Origin: Rhodoluna limnophila
Lineage (GTDB): Bacteria; Actinomycetota; Actinomycetes; Actinomycetales; Microbacteriaceae
Assembly: GCA_943326655.2 (NCBI GenBank)
Contig: CALPUC020000029.1
Span: 1-9,251 of the forward strand
Direction of reading: 5' to 3'
DNA length: 9,251 nucleotides
Position numbers and translations under genes: made by a program. Shown piece after piece: positions 1 through 6,320 of this stretch (within the stretch, counting starts at the first letter, position 1; each line of letters begins with the position of its first letter). The notes under the pieces were generated by a model. It saw only the letters and a program-made list of their open reading frames with translations, was not told where the DNA came from and ran no database searches.

Positions 1-846
1 ATTCCAATTCCGGTTACCGAACAGGTTCATCCCGACGGAAGCTTTCCGACCACACCTTTTCCAAATCCTGAGGAACCCGGCGCAATGGACTTGGCTTTTG
101 CTAAGGCTCGAGCGGTTGGAGCCGACTTAATCATTGCCACCGACCCAGACGCCGACCGATTGGCGCTAGGCATTCCGAGTGCTGGAGGATTTATCCGTCT
201 ATCCGGAGACGAGGTTGGTTTACTACTCGCTCACGAACTAGCCACGAGAGCCAGCACGAAAGGCACTTTCGCCAATTCGATTGTTTCCTCTAGCGCGCTT
301 AGGCGAGTAGCCGAACAAAATGGTTTGGCTTATGAGCAAACACTCACCGGATTCAAATGGATCATGCGGGTGGAAAACCTAAGTTTCGGTTATGAAGAGG
401 CTCTCGGCTATGCGGTAGACCCGAGCCACACCCCCGACAAGGACGGAATTTCGGCGGCACTCATGGCTCTTGCGATAGCCGACCGGCTAACCAAAACTGC
501 AACCACCCTGGGTGAACATCTATCGCAACTTAAGCAAAAGTATGGATACCGACCAACGGCTCAGGTAAGCGTCAGGGTGGAGAACAAGGCTGTCGTAGGT
601 GAAATTCTGAATCGCCTGAGTCAAAATCCACCAACTAGCCTCCAGGGCCAAGCGATTCGAGTTGAGGATCTCGCAAAGCCCGGTGGGAAGCTACCGCCGA
701 CCGACGGGTTGAAACTCTACCTGGCCAACGGCGACTGGGTTATCTTGCGGCCGTCCGGCACCGAGCCCAAGTTCAAGGCGTATCTGGAGACCAGCGAGGA
801 AAACCTCGAAGCTCTAAAAGCCGAGGTCAGAAAACTGCTGATTTAG
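1..846 (+). CDS. phosphosugar mutase (phosphomannomutase/phosphoglucomutase family), C-terminal part
   Basis: The reading frame is open from base 1, so the gene starts upstream; 281 residues are visible, about half of a family protein of roughly 550. These enzymes move a phosphate between C1 and C6 (or C5) of a sugar through a phosphoserine, which lies in the missing part. Visible hallmarks, in order: FPNPEEPGA just before the first in-window Met; the metal-binding loop DPDADR at window residues 48-53; TGFKWI; the sugar-specificity segment FGYEEALGY; and the C-terminal phosphate-binding loop RPSGTEPKFKAY. The long form with FGYEEALGY resembles the PGM2/PgcA branch, some of whose members act as phosphopentomutases. 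Proximity to adenosine deaminase makes ribose-1-phosphate or deoxyribose-1-phosphate a plausible substrate, but this is inference; glucose or mannose phosphates remain possible. Its stop overlaps the convergent EIIB gene by 4 bases. The family call is firm, the substrate is not. Confidence 0.93.
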   Translation: MPIPVTEQVHPDGSFPTTPFPNPEEPGAMDLAFAKARAVGADLIIATDPDADRLALGIPSAGGFIRLSGDEVGLLLAHELATRASTKGTFANSIVSSSALRRVAEQNGLAYEQTLTGFKWIMRVENLSFGYEEALGYAVDPSHTPDKDGISAALMALAIADRLTKTATTLGEHLSQLKQKYGYRPTAQVSVRVENKAVVGEILNRLSQNPPTSLQGQAIRVEDLAKPGGKLPPTDGLKLYLANGDWVILRPSGTEPKFKAYLETSEENLEALKAEVRKLLI

Positions 847-1118
847 AGCAGCGCCTTCTCCAGCGCCTTTGTTATCTCAGCAATATCGATAACGTGCCTA
901 ATGGCAATGATTTCCGCGTTCAATCCTTCGAGCAGTGGTACTAGCTCTTCTGTGGTGACCACGATGTTAGCCATGGCGCCCAGCTGCCGAGCCTCCGCCA
1001 CGCCTACCGCTTCAACCGTGGCTCCTTCATAGTCGAGACTCTTGAGAGCCTTTTCGATGTTGTTTTTCAAGATCACACTGGTTCCGTAGCCGAGACCACA
1101 CACCGCAACAATTCGCAT
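843..1118 (-). CDS. PTS system EIIB component (lactose/ascorbate-type)
   Basis: This 91-residue protein matches the small cytoplasmic EIIB fold of the lactose/cellobiose and ascorbate (UlaB-like) PTS families, which take phosphate from EIIA on a cysteine and pass it to the sugar held by membrane EIIC. The N-terminal strand and P-loop CGLGYGTS place the phosphorylated cysteine at residue 7. The length is normal for a stand-alone EIIB. The ATG start is supported by a GGGAG ribosome site at 1128-1132, nine bases upstream and within the end of the EIIA gene. It is the last gene of the minus-strand operon, four bases after the EIIA stop. No EIIC gene lies in this operon, so the transported substrate cannot be read from context; a regulatory role is also possible. 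The last four bases overlap the convergent mutase gene. Confidence 0.85.
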   Translation of the reverse strand: MRIVAVCGLGYGTSVILKNNIEKALKSLDYEGATVEAVGVAEARQLGAMANIVVTTEELVPLLEGLNAEIIAIRHVIDIAEITKALEKALL

Positions 1119-1122
1119 TAGT

Positions 1123-1548
1123 TCATTCTCCCAGAACGAGAGTTAGCCTGGAGGCAATATGAGCGGTATCGCTTGCGTTTAACACGGTGTTTAGAAACTC
1201 TTGATCGGAAAGCAAGGTAGCCAATTCACCGAGAGCATCGATGTGAGCCGAGTGATCCGTGGCGGCCATTGCGAAAACGGCCTTCACCATTTTGCCCGAA
1301 CCAAAATCCACCGCATTCTCTAAAACCACCAGCGAGATCGAGTTTTTGGAAACCAGGTCACCTGGAGAAGCGTGGGCCAAAGCAATGCCCTCGGCAATCA
1401 CGATATACGGCCCCAGTTCTTCAACCACGCGAACCATCGCCGAGACGTATTCTGGCTTGACGTGGCCGGCTTCTACCAAGAGTTCCCCGGCGGCGGTTAT
1501 GGCTTCTGCGAAATTGCTCGCGTAAACGCCAACGCGAATCAAACTCAA
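1123..1548 (-). CDS. PTS system EIIA component (mannitol/fructose-type, UlaC-like)
   Basis: A 141-residue EIIA of the PTS_EIIA_2 family: a cytoplasmic protein that accepts phosphate from HPr on a histidine and passes it to EIIB. The conserved block PYIVIAEGIALAHASP around residues 47-62 contains the expected active-site histidine at position 59. The rest follows the family plan, with an N-terminal helix, YVSAMVRVVEELG, and a C-terminal helix ending in LTLVLGE. Length is normal for a single-domain EIIA. The start is TTG at 1546-1548, inside a TTGA overlap with the adenosine deaminase stop, which implies translational coupling; a weak AAGG ribosome site sits about ten bases upstream. EIIB follows four bases after the stop. 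The paired EIIA and EIIB are of ascorbate-system type, but that substrate is only a family label. No EIIC accompanies them. Confidence 0.87.
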   Translation of the reverse strand: MSLIRVGVYASNFAEAITAAGELLVEAGHVKPEYVSAMVRVVEELGPYIVIAEGIALAHASPGDLVSKNSISLVVLENAVDFGSGKMVKAVFAMAATDHSAHIDALGELATLLSDQEFLNTVLNASDTAHIASRLTLVLGE

Positions 1549-2630
1549 CGAGTACGCGCCTTCGCAAATCCTTCTTGAACAATTTCGATAAGCTCCTCGC
1601 GGGCTTCGAGCCCCTGGAAACTCGCTTCGGCAGCATTTAGTTGAAGCTGCTCTAGATCGTCCAGGTCAAATTCGAAGTGCTCAACCAACAATTCGAGTTC
1701 GCGGGTCACCGAGGTGCCGCTCATCAAACGGTTGTCGGGGCTAATGGTTACGCGGAAGCCAAGATCAAACAAAATCGCTACCGGGTGATCAGCAAACTCT
1801 TCGCCAAGGTCGGCTACTGCTCCGGTTTGCATATTTGACGACGGACAAAGTTCCAATGCGATCTGACGGAAGTGAACCCATTCGGCGGTTTCTCCGAGTT
1901 GCACAAAATCCCGTCCGTCTTCTTCGCGCATCAATAGGTCTTGATAAATTCGAACACCGTGACCGAGGCGAAGCGTTCGTCCGGCGATTATGGCATCGCG
2001 GATGCTGTCGATTCCGTCGGCCTCGCCAGCGTGAACCGTGGTTGGGAACATTTGCTCAGCGAGGTAATCGAAGGCCGCCCTGTGATTACTCGCGGGGAAA
2101 CCAGCCTCTGGCCCGGCTATGTCGAAACCGACCACGCCGTTTTCACGGTGACGGACTGCCAGTTCGGCGATTTCCAAAGCGCGATCGTTGTGACGCATGG
2201 CGGTGACTAGTTGACCGGTGCGAATGTAGCCACCGGCTGCTTCGACCGATTCAATCCCCTGCTCCAGGCCGTCTTGCACAGCCTCCACCACTTCGTCGAG
2301 CGAAAGGCCTTTACCCAGATGTTGTTCCGGCGCCCAGCGAATTTCACCGTAAATAACTCCGTCGGCGTGAAGATCCTCAACAAACTCGCGAGCCACCCGA
2401 GTTAGCCCATGCTTGGTCTGCATCACCGCGGTGGTCACGTCGAAGGTCTTTAGGTATTCCACCAGTGAGCCCGAGTTCGCCGACTCCAAAAACCACTGCT
2501 CAAGCTCTTTAGCATTCGACGCTGGAAGCTCAAGACCCAACTCCTCAGCCAGTTCAATAATGGTTTGAGGGCGAAGGCCACCATCTAGATGGTCGTGCAG
2601 AGAAATTTTGGGGAGCTGTTTGATGTTCAT
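1545..2630 (-). CDS. add: adenosine deaminase
   Basis: A 361-residue metal-dependent hydrolase that converts adenosine and deoxyadenosine to inosine and deoxyinosine in purine salvage, in the cytoplasm. The family motifs are all in order: SLHDHLDGGLRP with zinc ligands H12 and H14, FDIAGPE near 169-175, TTVHAGE with H200 and catalytic E203, RLGHGVRI with H224, LELCPSSNMQTG at 260-270, and ISPDNRLMSGTS with zinc ligand D299. The usual second aspartate of the DD pair is asparagine (N300), which I recall as common in actinobacterial members. The ATG start has an AGGA ribosome site at 2639-2642 with an 8-base spacer. It is the second gene of the operon, 17 bases after the lipoprotein stop, and overlaps the EIIA start. 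A related deaminase substrate cannot be excluded, but adenosine is by far the likeliest. Confidence 0.95.
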   Translation of the reverse strand: MNIKQLPKISLHDHLDGGLRPQTIIELAEELGLELPASNAKELEQWFLESANSGSLVEYLKTFDVTTAVMQTKHGLTRVAREFVEDLHADGVIYGEIRWAPEQHLGKGLSLDEVVEAVQDGLEQGIESVEAAGGYIRTGQLVTAMRHNDRALEIAELAVRHRENGVVGFDIAGPEAGFPASNHRAAFDYLAEQMFPTTVHAGEADGIDSIRDAIIAGRTLRLGHGVRIYQDLLMREEDGRDFVQLGETAEWVHFRQIALELCPSSNMQTGAVADLGEEFADHPVAILFDLGFRVTISPDNRLMSGTSVTRELELLVEHFEFDLDDLEQLQLNAAEASFQGLEAREELIEIVQEGFAKARTR

Positions 2631-2638
2631 TTTTAGAT

Positions 2639-2642
2639 TCCT
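2639..2642 (-). promoter_or_regulatory. ribosome binding site of adenosine deaminase
   Basis: AGGA on the minus strand, 8 bases before the ATG at 2630. It lies in the 17-base gap after the lipoprotein gene and supports the chosen start. Confidence 0.6.
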
Positions 2643-2647
2643 ATTTC

Positions 2648-3628
2648 TTACTTGAAAGACAATTCGTACTGTTCTGCCAGAAGTCTTAGCTTTTCAAGCT
2701 CACCCGCGGGTAGGGCAAGCGAATGTTCTTCACTGATAACTAAGCCGCCATTTCCGAACAATGCGACTAGCGAACCAAGCGTGCCTCCCATAAATTCGCT
2801 TTCGAGGTCGGAGGCTATCGCTTCTAGAAGTCGTGGTCCAGCCTGAGGCATTATCGTCGTTGCAACAAAATCTTTGGAGTCGGCAAGTTGTGTGTCAAGG
2901 AAGATATCCCGACCGAAGCCAACAATCTTGTAGTTACCAGCCGATTCTAGAATCCCAGGAAGTTCGCCTTTGCAACCGTATGGCAAATAAACATCGACTG
3001 GGGCAACCGCTAACAGGCGCGAATTGAGTTCGGTCGCAGTTCCTGCTTCTTCATCGAACTTTGCCAGTCCCGCTTCGACGCCTCGGTAGAACTGCGATTC
3101 ACGCGCATTTTGGCAGACGACAGCCAGTTGACGAGTTTCGGTGATGCTCGCCGCAATGTGCCCTGCCAACAGACCGGCTTCGTAGACGTCGACTCGATAG
3201 GTCGCCAGGTTGGAAAGGCCCGCTGAAAGCAGTTCTGTTTCGGGTTCATCGGTAACAAACAAGAAATTGATGTTGGGGTTGGCTTCAACTATTGGCTGAA
3301 CCAGCCCGGTGAAACGTGCCCCGACAATGGCAATGAAGTTGCACGGCTGCTGAACCAGCTGATCGACGTCGTTGACGAACTTCGCAGGGGTACTTTCAAC
3401 GACCTTCTTTTGAATGCCATAGGTGACCACCGCTTGATTGAGCGAATAGAGACTCGATTCGTTCAGCCCGGTGGTTGACGCATCGCCATCGGACACCAAA
3501 CAGGCCCGGTAGTCAACAACCTCTACCTTGGAATCGGCAGGGAGCGAGGCGCACCCAGAAAGCAATCCCGCGAGCGCTAAAACGCCCACAAGGTTCGCAA
3601 TCGCTCGCTGGATAGATTTTTCTGGCAC
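2648..3628 (-). CDS. BMP-family substrate-binding lipoprotein, probably nucleoside-binding
   Basis: A 326-residue lipoprotein: a short basic N-terminus, a hydrophobic stretch around residues 11-25, and a lipobox LSGC with the lipidated cysteine at 26. The mature part fits the BMP/PnrA family of periplasmic-type binding proteins, which deliver purine nucleosides to ABC importers. Visible family features are GLNESSLYSLNQA at 54-66 (the degenerate equivalent of the DxSFNQ signature), YEAGLLAGHIAA at 149-160, FYRGVEAGLAKF at 180-191 and VGFGRD at 236-241. The signature is weak, so the ligand is uncertain; the adenosine deaminase next door argues for nucleosides. It carries four further cysteines (43, 96, 172, 219), unusual for the family and able to form disulfides outside the membrane. 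Start is GTG with no clear ribosome site; a leaderless transcript or an internal GTG at codon 14 are alternatives. No ABC ATPase or permease follows. Confidence 0.8.
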   Translation of the reverse strand: MPEKSIQRAIANLVGVLALAGLLSGCASLPADSKVEVVDYRACLVSDGDASTTGLNESSLYSLNQAVVTYGIQKKVVESTPAKFVNDVDQLVQQPCNFIAIVGARFTGLVQPIVEANPNINFLFVTDEPETELLSAGLSNLATYRVDVYEAGLLAGHIAASITETRQLAVVCQNARESQFYRGVEAGLAKFDEEAGTATELNSRLLAVAPVDVYLPYGCKGELPGILESAGNYKIVGFGRDIFLDTQLADSKDFVATTIMPQAGPRLLEAIASDLESEFMGGTLGSLVALFGNGGLVISEEHSLALPAGELEKLRLLAEQYELSFK

Positions 3629-3635
3629 AAGGACA

Positions 3636-3687
3636 AGTTTAAGCCCATCGATTCAAAGTCTCGTTTCCCGTTCAGGTTAGAATTAGA
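3636..3687 (-). promoter_or_regulatory. candidate promoter elements for the lipoprotein-add-PTS operon
   Basis: Two weak options are visible on the minus strand. One has TCTAAT (3682-3687) as a -10 with TTGGTC (3706-3711) 18 bases upstream as a poor -35. The other is TAAACT (3636-3641), which ends 7 bases before the GTG and would give a leaderless mRNA, consistent with the lack of a ribosome site. Neither can be preferred from sequence alone. Confidence 0.3.
3678..3683 (+). promoter_or_regulatory. candidate -10 element for the sdhCDAB operon
   Basis: TAGAAT matches five of six bases of the vegetative -10 consensus and would start transcription near 3690, giving a leader of about 34 bases. 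No convincing -35 lies at normal spacing; TTCAAA at 3652-3657 is 20 bases away. It overlaps by two bases a possible opposing -10 (TCTAAT on the minus strand), so the two operons may share one compact back-to-back promoter region. Confidence 0.35.
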
Positions 3688-3688
3688 C

Positions 3689-3704
3689 ACGTTGCTATCA
3701 ACGT
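3689..3704. promoter_or_regulatory. perfect inverted repeat in the divergent promoter region
   Basis: ACGTTG and CAACGT flank a CTAT loop, giving a perfect 6-base inverted repeat over 16 bases. It sits at the predicted transcription start of sdhC and inside the spacer of one candidate minus-strand promoter. It could be an operator for a dimeric regulator acting on both operons, or a stem-loop at the 5' end of the sdh mRNA. The repeat is plainly seen; the function is inference. Confidence 0.4.
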
Positions 3705-3713
3705 TGACCAACC

Positions 3714-3719
3714 AGGAGG
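3714..3719 (+). promoter_or_regulatory. strong ribosome binding site of sdhC
   Basis: AGGAGG, a full match to the anti-Shine-Dalgarno core, 4 bases before the GTG at 3724. It fixes the sdhC start as GTG. Confidence 0.8.
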
Positions 3720-3723
3720 CACA

Positions 3724-4119
3724 GTGCCAACCAAGCCAACCGGAACCCTCTACCGAGGAAAGACCGGCATGTGGGCGTGGGTTTTACACCGCATCACAGG
3801 CGTCGCAATTTTCTTTTTCCTCCTAGTTCACGTGCTAGACACCGCTCTGGTGCGCCTCAGCCCAGAGGCTTACAACGAGGTCATCGCCACTTACAAAACG
3901 CCCGTGATTGGGTTCGCCGAATTGGGTCTGGTGGCAGCGGTTTTGTATCACGGTCTCAACGGTGTCCGCGTTATCCTGATCGACTTCTGGAGCAAGGGCT
4001 CCAAGTACCAGGTAGCCATGTTCTGGATTGTCATTGCTCTTGCGGTAACGACCTTGGCTATTTTTGCTCCTCGTCATATCGCCAATGTTCTTAGCCACAT
4101 GTCGGAAGGTGGTCACTAA
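3724..4119 (+). CDS. sdhC: succinate dehydrogenase cytochrome b556 subunit
   Basis: A 131-residue membrane anchor of complex II, which with SdhD binds haem b and the quinone and holds SdhAB at the inner face of the membrane. Three hydrophobic segments are visible, at about 17-39, 60-87 and 97-116. The N-terminal signature WVLHRITGV (19-27), H36 in LLVHVLD, and the haem-ligand motif LYHGLNGVRVILIDF, with the candidate axial histidine at 76, all match SdhC. Length is normal. The GTG start is fixed by a strong AGGAGG site. It is the first gene of the sdhCDAB operon, and its TAA stop shares one base with the sdhD ATG (TAATG), so translation is probably coupled. It is divergent from the lipoprotein operon. 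Confidence 0.95.
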   Translation: MPTKPTGTLYRGKTGMWAWVLHRITGVAIFFFLLVHVLDTALVRLSPEAYNEVIATYKTPVIGFAELGLVAAVLYHGLNGVRVILIDFWSKGSKYQVAMFWIVIALAVTTLAIFAPRHIANVLSHMSEGGH

Positions 4120-4553
4120 TGGTTACCATCGAGACTCCACGCAGCCCTCGCAGCCGCAAGTCTGCCAACCGAGAGAAGCTCGCCTGGCTATTCATGCGCG
4201 CCTCCGGTGTAATTCTCATTGTCTTGGTCTTTGGGCACCTCTACATCAACTTATTCACGGGTGAAGGTATCAAGGCAATCGACTTTGCATTCGTCGCCGG
4301 AAAATGGGCAGATCCGTTCTGGCAGGTCTGGGACACCGCAATGCTGTGGCTGGCACTAATTCATGGAACAAATGGCATGAGAACACTGGTTAATGATTAC
4401 AGTGAGCGCGAACGGACGCGCAAGATACTAAACACTTCACTGTGGACTGTTTGTATTTTGCTCGTCATCCTCGGAACTCTCGTGACCACCACCTTCGACC
4501 CATGTCCAGACACCAGTGTGGTCGACGCCCTGCCTCAGTTCTGCAACAAGTAA
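4119..4553 (+). CDS. sdhD: succinate dehydrogenase hydrophobic membrane anchor subunit
   Basis: A 144-residue second anchor of complex II. It has a basic cytoplasmic N-terminus (residues 1-20), then three membrane segments near 22-45, 68-88 and 104-125. The signature FMRASGV (25-31) lies at the start of the first segment, and IHGTNGMRTLVNDY (81-94) holds the haem/quinone-site histidine H82 and the D93-Y94 pair typical of SdhD. The C-terminal tail contains two cysteines (FDPCPDTS and QFCNK) that would lie outside the membrane. Start is ATG, overlapping the sdhC stop by one base, with an AAGGTGG ribosome site (4106-4112) inside sdhC. Gene order and motifs make the assignment secure. The following sdhA begins 12 bases later in the same frame. 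Confidence 0.94.
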   Translation: MVTIETPRSPRSRKSANREKLAWLFMRASGVILIVLVFGHLYINLFTGEGIKAIDFAFVAGKWADPFWQVWDTAMLWLALIHGTNGMRTLVNDYSERERTRKILNTSLWTVCILLVILGTLVTTTFDPCPDTSVVDALPQFCNK

Positions 4554-4558
4554 GAAAG
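4553..4558 (+). promoter_or_regulatory. ribosome binding site supporting the TTG start of sdhA
   Basis: AGAAAG pairs with the extreme 3' end of 16S rRNA (the AGAAAGGAGG complement), with 7 bases before TTG at 4566. It is weaker than a GGAGG site but is the best support for the non-ATG start; no ATG or GTG occurs in frame before the conserved FAD-binding strand. Confidence 0.5.
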
Positions 4559-4565
4559 ACTTTCA

Positions 4566-6320
4566 TTGAGTAAAACAAAGGTTCACAACCACCAGCACGA
4601 CGTAGTGATCGTTGGAGCGGGTGGCGCAGGCATGCGCGCTGCCATCGAGGCCGGCCCTCATGCGAAAACCGTTGTTATCTCAAAGCTTTTTCCAACCCGT
4701 TCTCACACTGGAGCCGCTCAGGGCGGCATGGCCGCAGCCCTCGCCAACGTTGAGGAAGACAGCTGGGAATGGCACACCTTCGACACCGTCAAAGGCGGCG
4801 ACTACCTGGTAGACCAGGACGCGGCTGAGATTCTGGCCAAGGAATCCGTCCAAGCGGTAATCGACCTCGAGAACATGGGTCTGCCATTCAACCGCACCCC
4901 GGATGGCAAGATCGACCAGCGTCGTTTCGGTGGCCACACTCGCGACCACGGTAAAGCTCCGGTTCGACGTAGCTGTTACGCAGCCGACCGCACCGGCCAC
5001 ATGATTTTGCAAACTCTTTACCAAAACTGCGTGCGTTTGGGCATCGAGTTTTACAACGAGTTCTATGTTCTAGACCTCGTGATGAATACGGTAGATGGCG
5101 AAGAGCGCCCAAGCGCGGTAGTTGCCTACGAACTGGCCACTGGCGAGATTCACATCTTCCAGGGAAAATCAATCATTTTCGCAACCGGCGGTTTCGGAAA
5201 GATCTTCAAGACCACTTCGAACGCCCACACCCTAACCGGAGACGGCGTTGGCATCATTTGGCGCAAGGGTCTGCCACTGGAAGACATGGAGTTCTACCAG
5301 TTCCACCCAACCGGCCTGGCCGGGCTTGGTATTTTGCTTTCCGAAGCTGCTCGTGGTGAAGGCGCAATCTTGCGAAACGCCTCGGGTGAGCGTTTCATGG
5401 AGCGCTATGCACCAACCATCAAAGACCTAGCGCCTCGCGACATGGTTGCAAGGGCCATGGCCAACGAGGTTCGAGAGGGCCGCGGTGCCGGGCCTCACAA
5501 AGACTATGTGCTGCTTGACCTAACCCACCTCCCGCCAGAGGTAATCGATGCCAAGCTTCCGGACATCACCGAGTTTGCTCGCACCTACCTAGGCGTTGAG
5601 CCTTACACCGAGCCGGTTCCGGTTTTCCCAACCGCGCACTACGCGATGGGTGGAATCCCAACCAACATCAAGGCCGAGGTTTTGCGCAACAACAAAAAGG
5701 TTGTGCCGGGTCTTTACGCCGCTGGTGAATGCGCTTGCGTTTCAGTTCACGGAGCCAACCGACTAGGAACCAACTCGCTTCTCGACATCAACGTTTTTGG
5801 TAAGCGCGCTGGAATCTACGCGGTTGAATACGCGAAGACCGCGAAGCATGTTCCAGTTCCAAAAGATGCCGCGAAAGACGTCCTAGAGCTAATCGAGATG
5901 ATGCAGAATTCGACCGGAACCGAGAAGGTGGCTGTGCTCCGCAGGGAACTGCAAGACACCATGGACAAAAACGCTCAGGTTTACCGCACCGAAGAATCAC
6001 TCGACGAAGCACTCGAAGTTATCGCCGATCTTCGAAAGCGCTACCAGAACATTCAGGTTCAAGACCGGGGCGCCCGATTCAATACCGATCTACTTGAGGC
6101 AATCGAGCTGGGCTTCCTGTTTGACCTTGCCGAGGTTTTGGTCGTTACGTCGAAAGAACGTCGCGAGAGCCGCGGTGGGCACTTCCGAGAAGACTACCCA
6201 GAGCGCAACGATGAGAAATTCATGGTTCACTCGATGGCGTATAAAACCAGCAAGAACATCAAAGTCGACTGGAAGCCAGTTGTCATCACCAACTACCCAC
6301 CGATGGAGCGCAAGTACTAA
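4566..6320 (+). CDS. sdhA: succinate dehydrogenase flavoprotein subunit
   Basis: A 584-residue catalytic subunit that oxidises succinate to fumarate with covalently bound FAD, in the TCA cycle and respiratory chain. The dinucleotide-binding motif GAGGAGMRAA is at 17-26. SHTGAAQGG at 46-54 supplies H47, the expected FAD-linked histidine. Substrate-site residues are present: H247 in FHPTG, R291 in APRDMVARA, H358 in TAHYAMGG and R399 in GANRLGTNSLLD. The C-terminal segment with SRGGHFREDYPERND is typical. Length is normal. The start is TTG; choosing a later start would remove the residues just before the FAD-binding strand. It follows sdhD by 12 bases, and its TAA overlaps the sdhB ATG by one base. 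Use of a TTG start with a weak ribosome site suggests coupling to sdhD translation. No missing residue was seen. Confidence 0.97.
   Translation: MSKTKVHNHQHDVVIVGAGGAGMRAAIEAGPHAKTVVISKLFPTRSHTGAAQGGMAAALANVEEDSWEWHTFDTVKGGDYLVDQDAAEILAKESVQAVIDLENMGLPFNRTPDGKIDQRRFGGHTRDHGKAPVRRSCYAADRTGHMILQTLYQNCVRLGIEFYNEFYVLDLVMNTVDGEERPSAVVAYELATGEIHIFQGKSIIFATGGFGKIFKTTSNAHTLTGDGVGIIWRKGLPLEDMEFYQFHPTGLAGLGILLSEAARGEGAILRNASGERFMERYAPTIKDLAPRDMVARAMANEVREGRGAGPHKDYVLLDLTHLPPEVIDAKLPDITEFARTYLGVEPYTEPVPVFPTAHYAMGGIPTNIKAEVLRNNKKVVPGLYAAGECACVSVHGANRLGTNSLLDINVFGKRAGIYAVEYAKTAKHVPVPKDAAKDVLELIEMMQNSTGTEKVAVLRRELQDTMDKNAQVYRTEESLDEALEVIADLRKRYQNIQVQDRGARFNTDLLEAIELGFLFDLAEVLVVTSKERRESRGGHFREDYPERNDEKFMVHSMAYKTSKNIKVDWKPVVITNYPPMERKY

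Noticed and set aside
835..851. CTGCT/AGCAG hairpin at the mutase-EIIB junction as a bidirectional terminator
   Set aside because: The stem is only five bases with a 7-base loop, and no T-run follows on either strand.
849..867. Direct repeat CAGCGCC spaced by five bases
   Set aside because: It encodes a repeated Lys-Ala-Leu in the EIIB C-terminal helix and is explained by the protein sequence.
1835..2206. Plus-strand open frame of 123 codons inside adenosine deaminase
   Set aside because: It lies wholly opposite a gene with all its catalytic motifs, and its arginine-rich, low-complexity translation resembles no protein family.
4680..5024. Minus-strand open frame of 114 codons within sdhA
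   Set aside because: It is opposite highly conserved FAD-binding sequence and has no ribosome site or recognisable motif.
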